Shown: in pieces, positions 56,309 through 64,000 of the stretch | Layout of the letters: each line of letters starts with the position of its first letter | Position numbering within the stretch: position 1 is the first letter of the stretch | Assembly: GCF_007748195.1 (NCBI RefSeq) | Contig: NZ_CP037920.1 | Location: 4,291,800 to 4,355,799 of the forward strand | Reading direction: 5' to 3' | Source: Gimesia aquarii | GTDB taxonomy: Bacteria > Planctomycetota > Planctomycetia > Planctomycetales > Planctomycetaceae | Length of the DNA stretch: 64,000 nt | Translations under genes and position numbers: made by a program | Notes under the pieces: model-generated | What the model was told of the DNA's origin: nothing | Database searches by the model: none | Seen by the model: only the letters and a program-made list of their open reading frames with translations

Positions 56309-57375
56309 TGCAATATCGATGTCTGTACAGATTACTATCGGGAATCATCAGCACATTGTTACTCTGTAACTTTGAACTTGCCCGTTCTGAAGCGGCCGTT
56401 CCCAGCGAGAACAAAGAACGTATTCTGATCGTCGTCGGTGCAACCGGTCAGGAAAAATATGAGCAGCAGTTCGCGAGTTGGGTTGCGCGTTGGAAAGAAA
56501 TCGCATCCCATAAAAGAGCAGAAGTATCAGTCATAGGTGAAAGCATCGATGCGCGATGTTCCGACCTGAAATTGTTGCAGAAGGAACTACAGCGTGAAAC
56601 AGACAACACAACAGCTACCTGGTTGATCTTAATCGGGCATGGTACATTCGATGGAAAAACGGCGCGATTTAACTTAAGAGGACCTGATGTCACTGCCGAG
56701 CAGTTAAGCGAATTCTGTGAACCCGTTAAACATCCCCTGGCAGTGATTAACTGCTTTTCTGCCAGTGGCCCCTTTATAGAAGCACTTTCGGCAGACAAAC
56801 GTGTGATCATTACTGCAACCAAGAACGGACATGAATTCTACTTTTCTCGCTTTGGTGGCTTTCTTGCTGAGACAAGTACTCAAGAGCAAACCGACCTGGA
56901 TCACGATGGCCAGGTCTCTCTGCTGGAAGCTTATTTGTCGGCTTGTCGTGCTACAAACGCGTATTATCTGCAGAAAGGAGAGTTAGCCACCGAACACGCA
57001 TTGCTGGATGATAATGCCGATCGAAGTGGAACACGCGGCGATCAATATCAGGGGCTGGTTAAGATCCCCGATCTGAATTCGAATACAGCGACTTTAGCAG
57101 ATGGCCACAGAGCTCATCAATTCATCCTGTTCTCTACTCAGAAAGTAGAACTGCTTTCCGGAGAACAAAAACGAAAACGAGATGAACTGGAAATTCAAAT
57201 TCTGGAATTGAAACAACGCAAAGCGTCATTTTCCAGTCTGAATGAATACTACCTGACTCTGGAACCGTTAATGGTTCAGCTGTCACAGATCTACCGTCAG
57301 CTTGACCAACAGAAAAGACCTGTGATTTATGATCCTCTGGTCATTCCCGCCAATGCAAAAAAGACCGGAAAATAA
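56308..57375 (+). CDS. caspase-like (peptidase C13/CD-clan) protein, exported
   Basis: From the ATG at 56308, with GGAAAGG upstream and overlapping the previous stop as TGATG, the protein has 355 residues. The first ~30 are a signal peptide (LLSGIISTLLLCNFELARSEA). The caspase-like dyad is His111 in 'LILIGHGTFDGKT' and Cys149 in 'AVINCFSASGPF'. 'DLDHDGQVSLLEAYL' resembles an EF-hand-type calcium loop and is followed by 'LLDDNADRSGT'. A helical C-terminal region follows ('KRKRDELEIQILELKQRK'). I interpret it as a clan CD protease-like protein; activity is not shown. It is the last gene of the cluster and ends inside a terminator hairpin. Confidence 0.82.
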   Translation: MQYRCLYRLLSGIISTLLLCNFELARSEAAVPSENKERILIVVGATGQEKYEQQFASWVARWKEIASHKRAEVSVIGESIDARCSDLKLLQKELQRETDNTTATWLILIGHGTFDGKTARFNLRGPDVTAEQLSEFCEPVKHPLAVINCFSASGPFIEALSADKRVIITATKNGHEFYFSRFGGFLAETSTQEQTDLDHDGQVSLLEAYLSACRATNAYYLQKGELATEHALLDDNADRSGTRGDQYQGLVKIPDLNSNTATLADGHRAHQFILFSTQKVELLSGEQKRKRDELEIQILELKQRKASFSSLNEYYLTLEPLMVQLSQIYRQLDQQKRPVIYDPLVIPANAKKTGK

Positions 57376-57386
57376 CCGGTCTTTTT
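57358..57386 (+). terminator. terminator closing the MoxR/vWA cluster (bidirectional)
   Basis: A perfect 11-bp stem, AAAAAGACCGG (57358-57368) with CCGGTCTTTTT (57376-57386), has a 7-base loop. The stop codon of the caspase-like gene is in the loop. The A-rich and T-rich arms would also serve the convergent sigma factor gene. Confidence 0.88.
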
Positions 57387-57419
57387 GCTGATTGATGTAT
57401 CTATTGGATTATCAGAGAA

Positions 57420-58259
57420 TTATTCCCCGGTAATTTCCTTAGCTAATTTTTTGAGTGCTTCGCTTTCAATCTGACGCACACGTTCTCGGGTCAGCCCCAA
57501 TGTCTGGCCGATCTCCTTAAGTGTTTTTGGTTCGTCGCCATCCAACCCAAAACGCATGCGTAGAATATTGGCTTCGCGATCGGGAATTTCTTTCAACAAA
57601 CGAAAAACGTGCTTAAGGTTGTCATTCTCAACCAACTCATCATCGGGACCTTTCAATCGCTCATCGGGAATCATCTCTCCGAGCGACCAGCCAGCGTCCT
57701 GTTGTTCTGATTGTGGTGAAGAGTTATAAAGCTGAATCGCTTTCTTAACAATCTTCAACTTTTTCGGAGGCAGATCTAATTCTTTTGCGACTTCTTCCGT
57801 AGTGGGAGTTCGATCAAGCGAATCTTGAAGCTGCGCCGTCGCGCGTCGCCATTTGGTGAGCAACTCAACCATGTAAGCGGGAATACGAATTGTTTTCGCA
57901 GAATTCACAAGTGCCCGCTTGATTGATTGTTTAATCCAGTAGCTGGCATACGTACTGAACCGGGTCCCCATATCGGGGTCGAAACCTTCTACGGCTCGTA
58001 ACAATCCAAGATTACCTTCTTCAATCAGATCTTGAAGCGGTAACCCTTTACCGGCATAAGCACGGGCAATATTAACGACCAACCGCAAATTCGCACGCAC
58101 CATCCGGTCGCGGGCCTCTTTATCGCCACTTTCAATACGACGAGAAAGATCTCTTTCTTCATCTGCTGAGAGCAGGGCGGTTTCGTTAATTTCTTTGAGG
58201 TATGTTTCTAACGGATTCTGTACGGCTGAAGAGGAGCGCCGTCGAGCAGTTTTCTGCAT
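57420..58259 (-). CDS. RNA polymerase sigma-70 family factor (group 1/2, RpoD-like, no region 1.1)
   Basis: A 279-residue sigma factor. Region 1.2 is 'NPLETYLKEINETALLSADEERDLSRRI', region 2 'NLRLVVNIARAYAGKGLPLQDLIEEGNLGLLRAVEGFDP', 2.4 'GTRFSTYASYWIKQSIKRAL', region 3 'IRIPAYMVELLTKW' and 4.2 'LGLTRERVRQIESEALKKL'. There is no region 1.1 and the length is far below a classical RpoD, so it is a short primary-like or group 2 factor. Planctomycetes often have several such genes. It converges on the caspase-like gene with 44 bases between the coding ends. Confidence 0.92.
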   Translation of the reverse strand: MQKTARRRSSSAVQNPLETYLKEINETALLSADEERDLSRRIESGDKEARDRMVRANLRLVVNIARAYAGKGLPLQDLIEEGNLGLLRAVEGFDPDMGTRFSTYASYWIKQSIKRALVNSAKTIRIPAYMVELLTKWRRATAQLQDSLDRTPTTEEVAKELDLPPKKLKIVKKAIQLYNSSPQSEQQDAGWSLGEMIPDERLKGPDDELVENDNLKHVFRLLKEIPDREANILRMRFGLDGDEPKTLKEIGQTLGLTRERVRQIESEALKKLAKEITGE

Positions 58260-58741
58260 GGAAAACCTGTTATCTATTTGTTGTTAGCAAATGGAAAAGC
58301 CGAAAGATTTCCGTGGCTTCCCATTAAATTGCAGATGTTCGCGGGAACTCGTTTCCTCTCGATACGATGTCTCTCACAGAATGCAGGCAGGTATATATAC
58401 CTTGCACTCTGTAGAACTCTTATCGGCAAAGAATGACTAGTTCCTGAACTTCGTATGGAAAAGCAGGGCAGTGAAAGAGGAATCTGCGGAAAGTGTGTCG
58501 GTTGTAACGAATGAATAGATTTCGAATGCTAAAATCCAGCTGTTATTATAGTTTCGGAGATTTCTCACTCCCAGGCATTGCATCAATGGCAGTTGATATG
58601 CGTCTCAAAAACGAACAGGGGAACATATCTATAGAAAACGTCTGTCACAATCGATTTGGAGTTTTAAAAAAAGCGGTGGCCACTGATGACCACCGCTTTC
58701 GTATTTCTCAAACTGTAAATCGAGATTCAATTTACAGGGAA
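58260..58741. other. intergenic region with rpsA terminator
   Basis: 482 bases lie between the start of the sigma factor gene and the end of rpsA, both on the minus strand. The region holds the rpsA terminator (58664-58699) and presumably the sigma factor promoter nearer 58300-58500. A 100-codon plus-strand frame (58511-58813) crosses the terminator and the rpsA 3' end and is rejected. Confidence 0.5.
58664..58699 (-). terminator. rho-independent terminator of rpsA
   Basis: On the minus strand a 13-bp stem (58699-58687 with 58682-58670, one G.U pair) has a 4-base loop and is followed by seven U. It lies about 43 bases after the rpsA stop. Confidence 0.88.
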
Positions 58742-60586
58742 CTATTCCGTCTGTTCTTCAGCCTCAGCTTCTTCAGCCGGGGCCTCGTCAGCAGGAGCTT
58801 CCGTTGGCATTGAGAACAAAGGAGCATCGCCTCCAGTTCCCCCCATCAATTCCTTACGAGGTGCAACAGCTGCTGCCTCTCCACCTTCTGCTGAATCGGC
58901 CTCTTCTTCAATTGGTTCTTCGAGTTTGCGGCTCAAGCCGATCTTTCGATCATCCGTATCGACACGCAGGATTTTGACGTCCAGTGTTTCACCCACTTTG
59001 ACGATATCCTCCGGATTTTCCACTTTCTGATCTGAGAGTTCTGAAATATGTAACAGACCTTCCAGTTCTTCTTCCAATTCTACGAAGACACCAAAGTTGG
59101 TGATCTTGGTAACCACACCCTGAACAATCGCACCTGGCTGGTACTTTTCCGGGATGTCTGTTTCCCAAGGGTCGGAGGCAAGTTGTTTTAGCCCCAAGGC
59201 AATTCGTTTACGCTCTTCATCAACGGAAATGACCAGACACTCGATCTCGTCGCCTTTTTTCATCACTTCACTGGCATGGGAAATCTTTCGCGTCCAGGAC
59301 ATATCACTGACATGTAACAATCCGTCGACACCTTCTTCGAGCTCGATGAAAGCACCATAGTTGGTCAGGTTCCGAACCGTTCCTTTGACCTTGGCACCCT
59401 CTGGGTACTTCTTAGTGACTTCGTCCCATGGGTTGGACTGAGTCTGCTTCATTCCAAGCGAGATTTCCTGTTTGTCTTTGTTGACTCCCAGGACAACCAC
59501 TTCGACTTCATCGCCAATATTGACCAGTTCACTGGGGTGATTGATGCGTTTCGTCCAGGACATTTCACTAATATGAACCAGACCTTCAATCCCATCTTCC
59601 AGTTTCACGAACGCACCGTATGACATGACGTTGACGACATGACCGATGACTTTCGTTCCAACGGGATATTTAGACTCAACCAACTCCCAGGGGCTTGGTG
59701 TTTTTTGCTTCAGTCCCAGAGCAATTTTTTCTTTTTCGCGATCAACGCTCAAGATCATGACTTCGACTTCGTCATCAATCTTGACAATTTCAGTGGGATG
59801 ATTAATACGTCCCCAACTCATGTCGGTAATGTGTAATAAACCGTCAATACCACCCAAGTCAACGAAGGCACCAAAGTCGGCGATATTTTTAACGACACCT
59901 TTAACGACTTGGGCTTCTTCAATTTTGCTGAGTAAATCCTGTTTGAGTTTTTCGCGTTTTTCTTCGATGAGTTTACGACGGGAAACAACGATATTGCGTC
60001 TTGCTTCATCAATCTTAAGAATGACGCACTCAATGGTACGACCAATGTAGTTGGCAATATCAGAGGGACGGCGAATATCAACCTGGCTGGCTGGCAGGAA
60101 GACGTTTACGCCGATGTTAATGAGCAAACCACCTTTAATTTTACGAACAACTGTTCCGGAAACGACATCGCCTTCAGCATGTGTCGCGATGACTTTTTCC
60201 CACTCACGAATACGATCCGCTTTCCGCTTGGAAAGCATCGTCAATCCGAATTCGTCTTCTACTTCTTCAAGCAGAACTTGTACCTTATCACCGGCCTTGG
60301 GAACTTCCTCTTCCTCAGACCATTCATCGATATGGACAACGCCTTCACTTTTAAATCCGATATCGACAAGAACTTCTTCACCTTCGACACTTAAAATCAC
60401 ACCGTCAATGATTTGATTTACGTCATAAGCACAGGAGACGGAGGCATAGATATCGTCCAGAACCCAGTCCGCTTCATCGCCTTCTACATCACCCTCAGTC
60501 TCAACATCAGACATGATCCCTGCAAATGCAGCATCAAGGTCGTCATCAGAAACATTAAACTCTCGAATTAAATTACGATCAACCAT
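58742..60586 (-). CDS. rpsA: 30S ribosomal protein S1 (six S1 domains)
   Basis: S1 brings mRNA to the small subunit. Six S1/OB domains are visible: 'DGVILSVEGEEVLVDIG', 'SGTVVRKIKGGLLINIG', 'GVVKNIADFGAFVDLGGIDG', 'GHVVNVMSYGAFVKLEDGIEG', 'GTVRNLTNYGAFIELEEGVDG' and 'GVVTKITNFGVFVELEEELEG'. The 'HISEMSW' motif recurs. Length is 614 residues, slightly longer than E. coli S1 (557) because of an acidic N-terminus and an acidic, Ala-rich C-terminal tail (APADEAPAEEAEAEEQ). The ATG at 60586 lacks a ribosome-binding site. Terminator at 58664. No cmk gene lies upstream. Confidence 0.97.
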   Translation of the reverse strand: MVDRNLIREFNVSDDDLDAAFAGIMSDVETEGDVEGDEADWVLDDIYASVSCAYDVNQIIDGVILSVEGEEVLVDIGFKSEGVVHIDEWSEEEEVPKAGDKVQVLLEEVEDEFGLTMLSKRKADRIREWEKVIATHAEGDVVSGTVVRKIKGGLLINIGVNVFLPASQVDIRRPSDIANYIGRTIECVILKIDEARRNIVVSRRKLIEEKREKLKQDLLSKIEEAQVVKGVVKNIADFGAFVDLGGIDGLLHITDMSWGRINHPTEIVKIDDEVEVMILSVDREKEKIALGLKQKTPSPWELVESKYPVGTKVIGHVVNVMSYGAFVKLEDGIEGLVHISEMSWTKRINHPSELVNIGDEVEVVVLGVNKDKQEISLGMKQTQSNPWDEVTKKYPEGAKVKGTVRNLTNYGAFIELEEGVDGLLHVSDMSWTRKISHASEVMKKGDEIECLVISVDEERKRIALGLKQLASDPWETDIPEKYQPGAIVQGVVTKITNFGVFVELEEELEGLLHISELSDQKVENPEDIVKVGETLDVKILRVDTDDRKIGLSRKLEEPIEEEADSAEGGEAAAVAPRKELMGGTGGDAPLFSMPTEAPADEAPAEEAEAEEQTE

Positions 60587-61064
60587 ACTAAAATAAATCC
60601 AAACACGCTTAAAAATTTCGAAGATGAATTCTTACGAGAATATCAACAGTATTTCGTGAGTTAGCGAAACTGGGGTTCGGCGTTCCCGCTCCAACACCAT
60701 TATGGCGTCTCTTTAACGACGGCTCAGAGGAGCCACGCTCACAGAATCAGACTTGTGAGAATTTGGCCGAATTTGCGATCTAACAATCCAAAACAATGCA
60801 AAGAGAATGAGAATATCTCTTGCAACATTCCAGTGAATATCAACTTCTCCAAAACCAATTGCCTCACTTCGCGGATAACGCCCAACGCGTTATTCTATGC
60901 ACCAAGGAGGTCAGTCCAGCAAATATATCAGAATGATTTGATTTAATTCCAGCCATATACATGGCTTAAAGTCATGAAATCAGTGAATTCTTCTATATTT
61001 CATCTATTTGGGCCCTGATCATTGATCTGGCCGGAAAAAGAACTCGCAAGGTGTCAATCAATCA
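60587..61064 (-). other. rpsA leader and intergenic region
   Basis: 478 bases upstream of rpsA, also containing the end of the DUF4432 gene's downstream region. Apart from the tandem hairpins at 60721-60759 I see no gene. A 63-codon plus-strand frame (60755-60946) lacks a ribosome-binding site and is rejected. The rpsA promoter is expected here. Confidence 0.45.
60721..60759 (-). promoter_or_regulatory. tandem hairpins in the rpsA leader
   Basis: In minus-strand order, CTCACA and TGTGAG (60759-60754 and 60743-60738) form one stem with a 10-base loop, and GGCTC with GAGCC (60734-60730 and 60725-60721) forms a second with a 4-base loop. They lie about 135-170 bases before the rpsA ATG, which has no ribosome-binding site. 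Such leaders can mediate autoregulation by S1; the role here is inferred. Confidence 0.35.
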
Positions 61065-62243
61065 TTAAGAAAACTGCGCATGAGGCTCATCATGGATTAT
61101 CGACGCGCTTTTTTCACTTAACTTCGTGATTTTTTGCCGTATCTCATCAACCGAATCTGAATTATTTAAAATGGAAATCTGGATTTCTGTTTGATAGCTA
61201 CTTCCAGGACCGAGATTTCTCAACCGACCTTGCTCTCGTTCAATCGCCCTGAAGTTAGGAAAGTTGATGCCTGGTTCCAATCCGGTCACATAACCGGCCG
61301 ACTCCGTTTGAGTATTTTTCCAGAGCGTAAAATAGGGTAAATCGACCTGCTTAAAATTCACCAAAAAACCCAAGCCACCCTTTTTATCGCAAAGCATGGC
61401 AGGAGTGTACCCGTTATCATCACAGATTGGCTTAAAATAGTATGCCTGCTCAGCATAATCGGGAGTTGGCCCTAAATAGGTATTAAAGTCGGTAATTCCT
61501 TCTGCGGCACGGGAATCACGGGGCGCCATCTCAGCAAAAGGGATTTCAAATTGCGCCCCCGCTTCCAGAAAAGGTGAACCAATATTAATGTGATACAACA
61601 ACTCTGATTCTGCTGTGACGGGTCCCAGATTCGTCACCCTGTCATGAATTGCAAATTCAGCCGATCCTAATTGTGTTTCCAATGTCGATTCCAGCAAAAA
61701 GTGACTGCCGAATAACATTCCTTCCTCCATCTTGCCTGTAATTCTGATCCAACCACCATCCCTGGGGTCAAGTTCCACGCTCACATAATGAGCGGGGGTA
61801 TTGGCAATACGTCCATGTAAGGTTAAGTCAGATTCAATGGGATTCCCGGCAGTATCCTGTCCAGGAGGACCATTGGAAATCAGGCCACACCGACAAACCA
61901 ACTCATTGAATCCACTGAGCCACCCCAGTCCCCCCCGTTCTGAAAGGTTGATAAAAGCGGGATTCACGGGAGCTTTCACAGGAGAGTCCCATCCCAGGGG
62001 AATCTCCTGATAGCTGCCTTTCCAGACTCCCATACCCCGTGTTGGTAACAGGGAAAGTCTCAGCGCTCCGTTATCAATTTCGATAAGATCAACGCCGTCT
62101 GACTGTCCACCGTGCATTTGTTTTTTGTGAATCGACCAGTTTGGATCTTCTGAAAATTCGGAGTGACTCTCTGCATTTAGCAGAACTTCTTCGATCCAGG
62201 TTTGAGTATTAATATCAGTGAACAGGACTTGCTTTGCTTCCAT
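61065..62243 (-). CDS. DUF4432 protein (aldose 1-epimerase-like fold)
   Basis: A 392-residue cytosolic protein. 'IEIDNGALRLSLLPTRGMGVWKGSYQEIPLGWDSPV', 'GLGWLSGFNELVCRCGL' and 'LHGRIANTPAHYVSVELD' are typical of DUF4432, a branch of the galactose mutarotase superfamily. 'ESELLYHINIGSPFLEAGAQF' and 'YVTGLEPGINFPNFRAIERE' follow the same pattern; conserved His in 'LLYHINIG' and Glu in 'GLEPG' occupy the positions expected for mutarotase-like chemistry. Substrate unknown; sugar binding is likely. It is divergent from the glycosyltransferase gene. Confidence 0.88.
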   Translation of the reverse strand: MEAKQVLFTDINTQTWIEEVLLNAESHSEFSEDPNWSIHKKQMHGGQSDGVDLIEIDNGALRLSLLPTRGMGVWKGSYQEIPLGWDSPVKAPVNPAFINLSERGGLGWLSGFNELVCRCGLISNGPPGQDTAGNPIESDLTLHGRIANTPAHYVSVELDPRDGGWIRITGKMEEGMLFGSHFLLESTLETQLGSAEFAIHDRVTNLGPVTAESELLYHINIGSPFLEAGAQFEIPFAEMAPRDSRAAEGITDFNTYLGPTPDYAEQAYYFKPICDDNGYTPAMLCDKKGGLGFLVNFKQVDLPYFTLWKNTQTESAGYVTGLEPGINFPNFRAIEREQGRLRNLGPGSSYQTEIQISILNNSDSVDEIRQKITKLSEKSASIIHDEPHAQFS

Positions 62244-62578
62244 GATCTTACCTTCGTTCTAGCCTGGCCTCTATCCAGGTTGATTGTAGCGTCTCCAGGA
62301 CTGTTTGGACCTCGTATCATCGCTTTGGAGCCGCTATGGTTAAATTGGACGCGATATAGAATATCAGTATATTTAAAATATCCGGTATGACCGAATTATA
62401 TTGAAATATCAATCTGACAGTCTGGATAATGTAAACCGGTTTGTTCCTCTTGGCCAGCGATGAAAGCCAAAACGAATCAGAAACTCCTCTTGCAGTTGGG
62501 ATTTACGACATATAATACAGAAAGTATTACTCAAATCCAAAACCATGTCCTTATAGTTTCATCACGGATTTCCACTCA
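62244..62578. other. divergent intergenic region
   Basis: 335 bases between the DUF4432 gene (minus) and the glycosyltransferase gene (plus). AT-rich around 62350-62410. Both promoters should lie here; no repeat, RNA gene or riboswitch was recognised. Confidence 0.4.
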
Positions 62579-63421
62579 ATGACACCAGTTCCTCAACCGG
62601 ACGAACACGGTTATCCTTACACGACTGAATGGTATGATTCCTTGAAAGCTTCACTGGGAGAAGCCGGTTGTCGTCAACTTGGCTTTTATCCCATTCCGGA
62701 AGGCTTTCTGCTTTCCGTTGTGATTCCCATTTTCAATGAGAGCAAAACCGTAGAAAATCTGATTGATCAGGTGAGAGCAGTTCCCATTCGCAAAGAATTG
62801 GTACTCGTCGACGATGGTAGCACCGATGGAACTCGTGAGATTTTGAAACGGCTGGAAGAACAAAACAAGTCTCAAGAAGATTCACAAAATCAAATCCGTG
62901 TGATTTTTCACGAAGTGAACCAGGGAAAAGGAGCCGCTGTTCGGACTGGGTTTCTGGAAGCGCAAGGTGATGTCATGATCATTCAGGATGCCGATCTTGA
63001 ATACGATCCTTCAGAATACCCGCGTTTATTACAACCGATCATCGAAGGCAAAGCAGACGTTGTCTATGGCAGCCGCTTTCTGGGGGATCAGCCCCACCGT
63101 GTGCTCTATTACTGGCATTTCCTGGGAAACAAGTTTCTGACGACGCTCTCGAATTGTTTTACAAATCTCAATCTCACCGATATGGAAACTTGCTACAAGC
63201 TTTTCAAAAAAGAAGTCATTAAGGAGATCGCTCCCGGTCTTTGCCAGAATCGATTCGGAATTGAACCGGAAATCACAGCAAAAGTGGCACGGCGCCAGTG
63301 CCGCATATTTGAAATGTCGATCAGTTATGATGGTCGCACATACGATCAGGGGAAAAAAATTGGCTGGCGAGACGGAGTGAAGGCACTGTGGTGCATTGTG
63401 CGATATGGATTGAAAGATTAG
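62579..63421 (+). CDS. family 2 glycosyltransferase (dolichol-phosphate-mannose-synthase-like)
   Basis: A 280-residue GT-A enzyme. '[21 protein letters not shown]', '[17 protein letters not shown]', '[32 protein letters not shown]' (DxD metal site) and '[10 protein letters not shown]' are the signatures of DPM1/polyprenyl-phosphate-sugar synthases. The middle '[27 protein letters not shown]' is also typical of that group. No C-terminal membrane helices are visible, so it acts on the cytosolic face. Donor and acceptor are not predictable. It is followed by a 289-base gap and then ftsH. Confidence 0.9.
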   Translation: MTPVPQPDEHGYPYTTEWYDSLKASLGEAGCRQLGFYPIPEGFLLSVVIPIFNESKTVENLIDQVRAVPIRKELVLVDDGSTDGTREILKRLEEQNKSQEDSQNQIRVIFHEVNQGKGAAVRTGFLEAQGDVMIIQDADLEYDPSEYPRLLQPIIEGKADVVYGSRFLGDQPHRVLYYWHFLGNKFLTTLSNCFTNLNLTDMETCYKLFKKEVIKEIAPGLCQNRFGIEPEITAKVARRQCRIFEMSISYDGRTYDQGKKIGWRDGVKALWCIVRYGLKD

Positions 63422-63710
63422 TTAGATATCCAAATACCATGCAATAACATCCCATCTGCGAAGTACTTATTTTGCCGATTGCTTATCTGATCCTTTCTAA
63501 AAACAGGCTTCCAAGCATTGCCTGAAGGGCTGATTTTCTCATAGAATCAGCAACATGTTATCGAAACAAAGAAATAAACATACGTATCCTTCAAGTCTGC
63601 GATGTCGAATTCCCAACGACAGGCAGATTCAAAGTGAACACCACATCATGCTTAATGCATTAATCAGCAATCAGAATCATTAAGATCTCAGTCAACGAAC
63701 GGAAATACAT

Positions 63711-64000
63711 ATGGACTCTCCTTCGGAGAACCCACAAAACGAACCTCCCAAAGGCAAAGCCCCCCAAAAGCAATCAGGCAAAGAAAACCAGGGCACTCCC
63801 TCGACGGGCCCCTGGTTAATCATCCTGCTGATTCTGGTGATTGGCAGCCTGATCATGATGAAAACCTCGCCGGGAAATATCGGCTCGAAGGTGGACTACA
63901 GTTTTTTCATTTCAGAACTCAAACGTGGAAATGTCGATTCTGTAGATTTTCATGGCGACATTCTGACCGGCAAATGGAAGATTCGTCCTGATAATCCTGA
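63711..64000 (+). CDS. ftsH: ATP-dependent zinc metalloprotease FtsH, N-terminal part (cut by window edge)
   Basis: The frame opens at the ATG at 63711, with ACGGAAA upstream, and stays open to the window edge (96 residues). A hydrophilic N-terminus rich in Pro, Lys, Gln and Ser (about 30 residues) is followed by one membrane helix (PWLIILLILVIGSLIMM) and the start of the periplasmic FtsH-extracellular domain, 'VDYSFFISELKRGNVDSVDFHGDILTGKW'. That order and motif match FtsH. The AAA and protease domains lie outside the window, so the call rests on the N-terminus only. Confidence 0.8.
   Translation, partial: MDSPSENPQNEPPKGKAPQKQSGKENQGTPSTGPWLIILLILVIGSLIMMKTSPGNIGSKVDYSFFISELKRGNVDSVDFHGDILTGKWKIRPDNP

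Noticed and set aside
58511-58813. 100-codon plus-strand frame
   Set aside because: Crosses the rpsA terminator and the rpsA coding end on the other strand.

Overview
The window reads as chromosomal DNA of a planctomycete, probably Planctomycetaceae/Gimesia-like. The clade call is inferred from family content: two DUF1559 proteins with prepilin-type N-termini, a PhoPQ-related alpha/beta hydrolase, a DUF4432 protein, a DUF4159/MoxR/DUF58/vWA cluster, squalene-hopene cyclase, and a peptidoglycan-precursor cluster with no ftsZ. Base composition is moderate to AT-leaning. No rRNA, tRNA, CRISPR array, insertion sequence or prophage was recognised.

Layout. 1-3.1 kb (minus): a secreted protein cut by the window edge, KDPG aldolase and a small conserved protein. 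3.8-7.1 kb (plus): a small membrane protein, clpX with its terminator, then an FHA protein, a SnoaL-like protein and a degenerate receiver. 7.1-16.6 kb (minus): an aspartokinase with four ACT domains, then murE-murF-mraY-ftsW-murG. FtsW carries a 25-unit acidic pentapeptide tail encoded by a 15-bp tandem repeat, and a terminator-like hairpin lies between murF and mraY. 17.3-21.7 kb (plus): DUF1559 protein, lipoprotein, PhoPQ-related hydrolase, BON-like protein, RimI-like acetyltransferase. 21.8-28.6 kb: a shortened UvrA-like ATPase convergent with uvrB, then scpA and a class-I glutamine-amidotransferase-like protein lacking its catalytic Cys and Glu. 28.6-29.6 kb is gene-free. 29.6-41.1 kb: MFS transporter, tsaE, an extended SDR, a small membrane protein, dnaE, a secreted protein, bioB, shc. 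41.4-42.4 kb: second DUF1559 protein.

42.7-57.4 kb (plus) holds the most notable unit: eight tightly packed or overlapping genes between two strong hairpin terminators. In order they encode a TPR zinc metallopeptidase, a DUF4159 protein, a MoxR ATPase, a DUF58 protein, a BatA-like vWA membrane protein, a very large membrane/coiled-coil protein, a second vWA membrane protein and a caspase-like protein with a His/Cys dyad. The layout suggests a membrane-anchored MoxR/vWA chaperone system linked to two proteases; the function is unknown. 57.4-64 kb: a sigma-70 factor, six-domain ribosomal protein S1, a DUF4432 protein, a family 2 glycosyltransferase and the start of ftsH.

All calls come from reading the sequence and from family knowledge; no searches were run. 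Start codons were moved where a ribosome-binding site favoured another start (rimI, BON-like, uvrB, GATase-like, bioB, shc, the large coiled-coil protein and the caspase-like protein).
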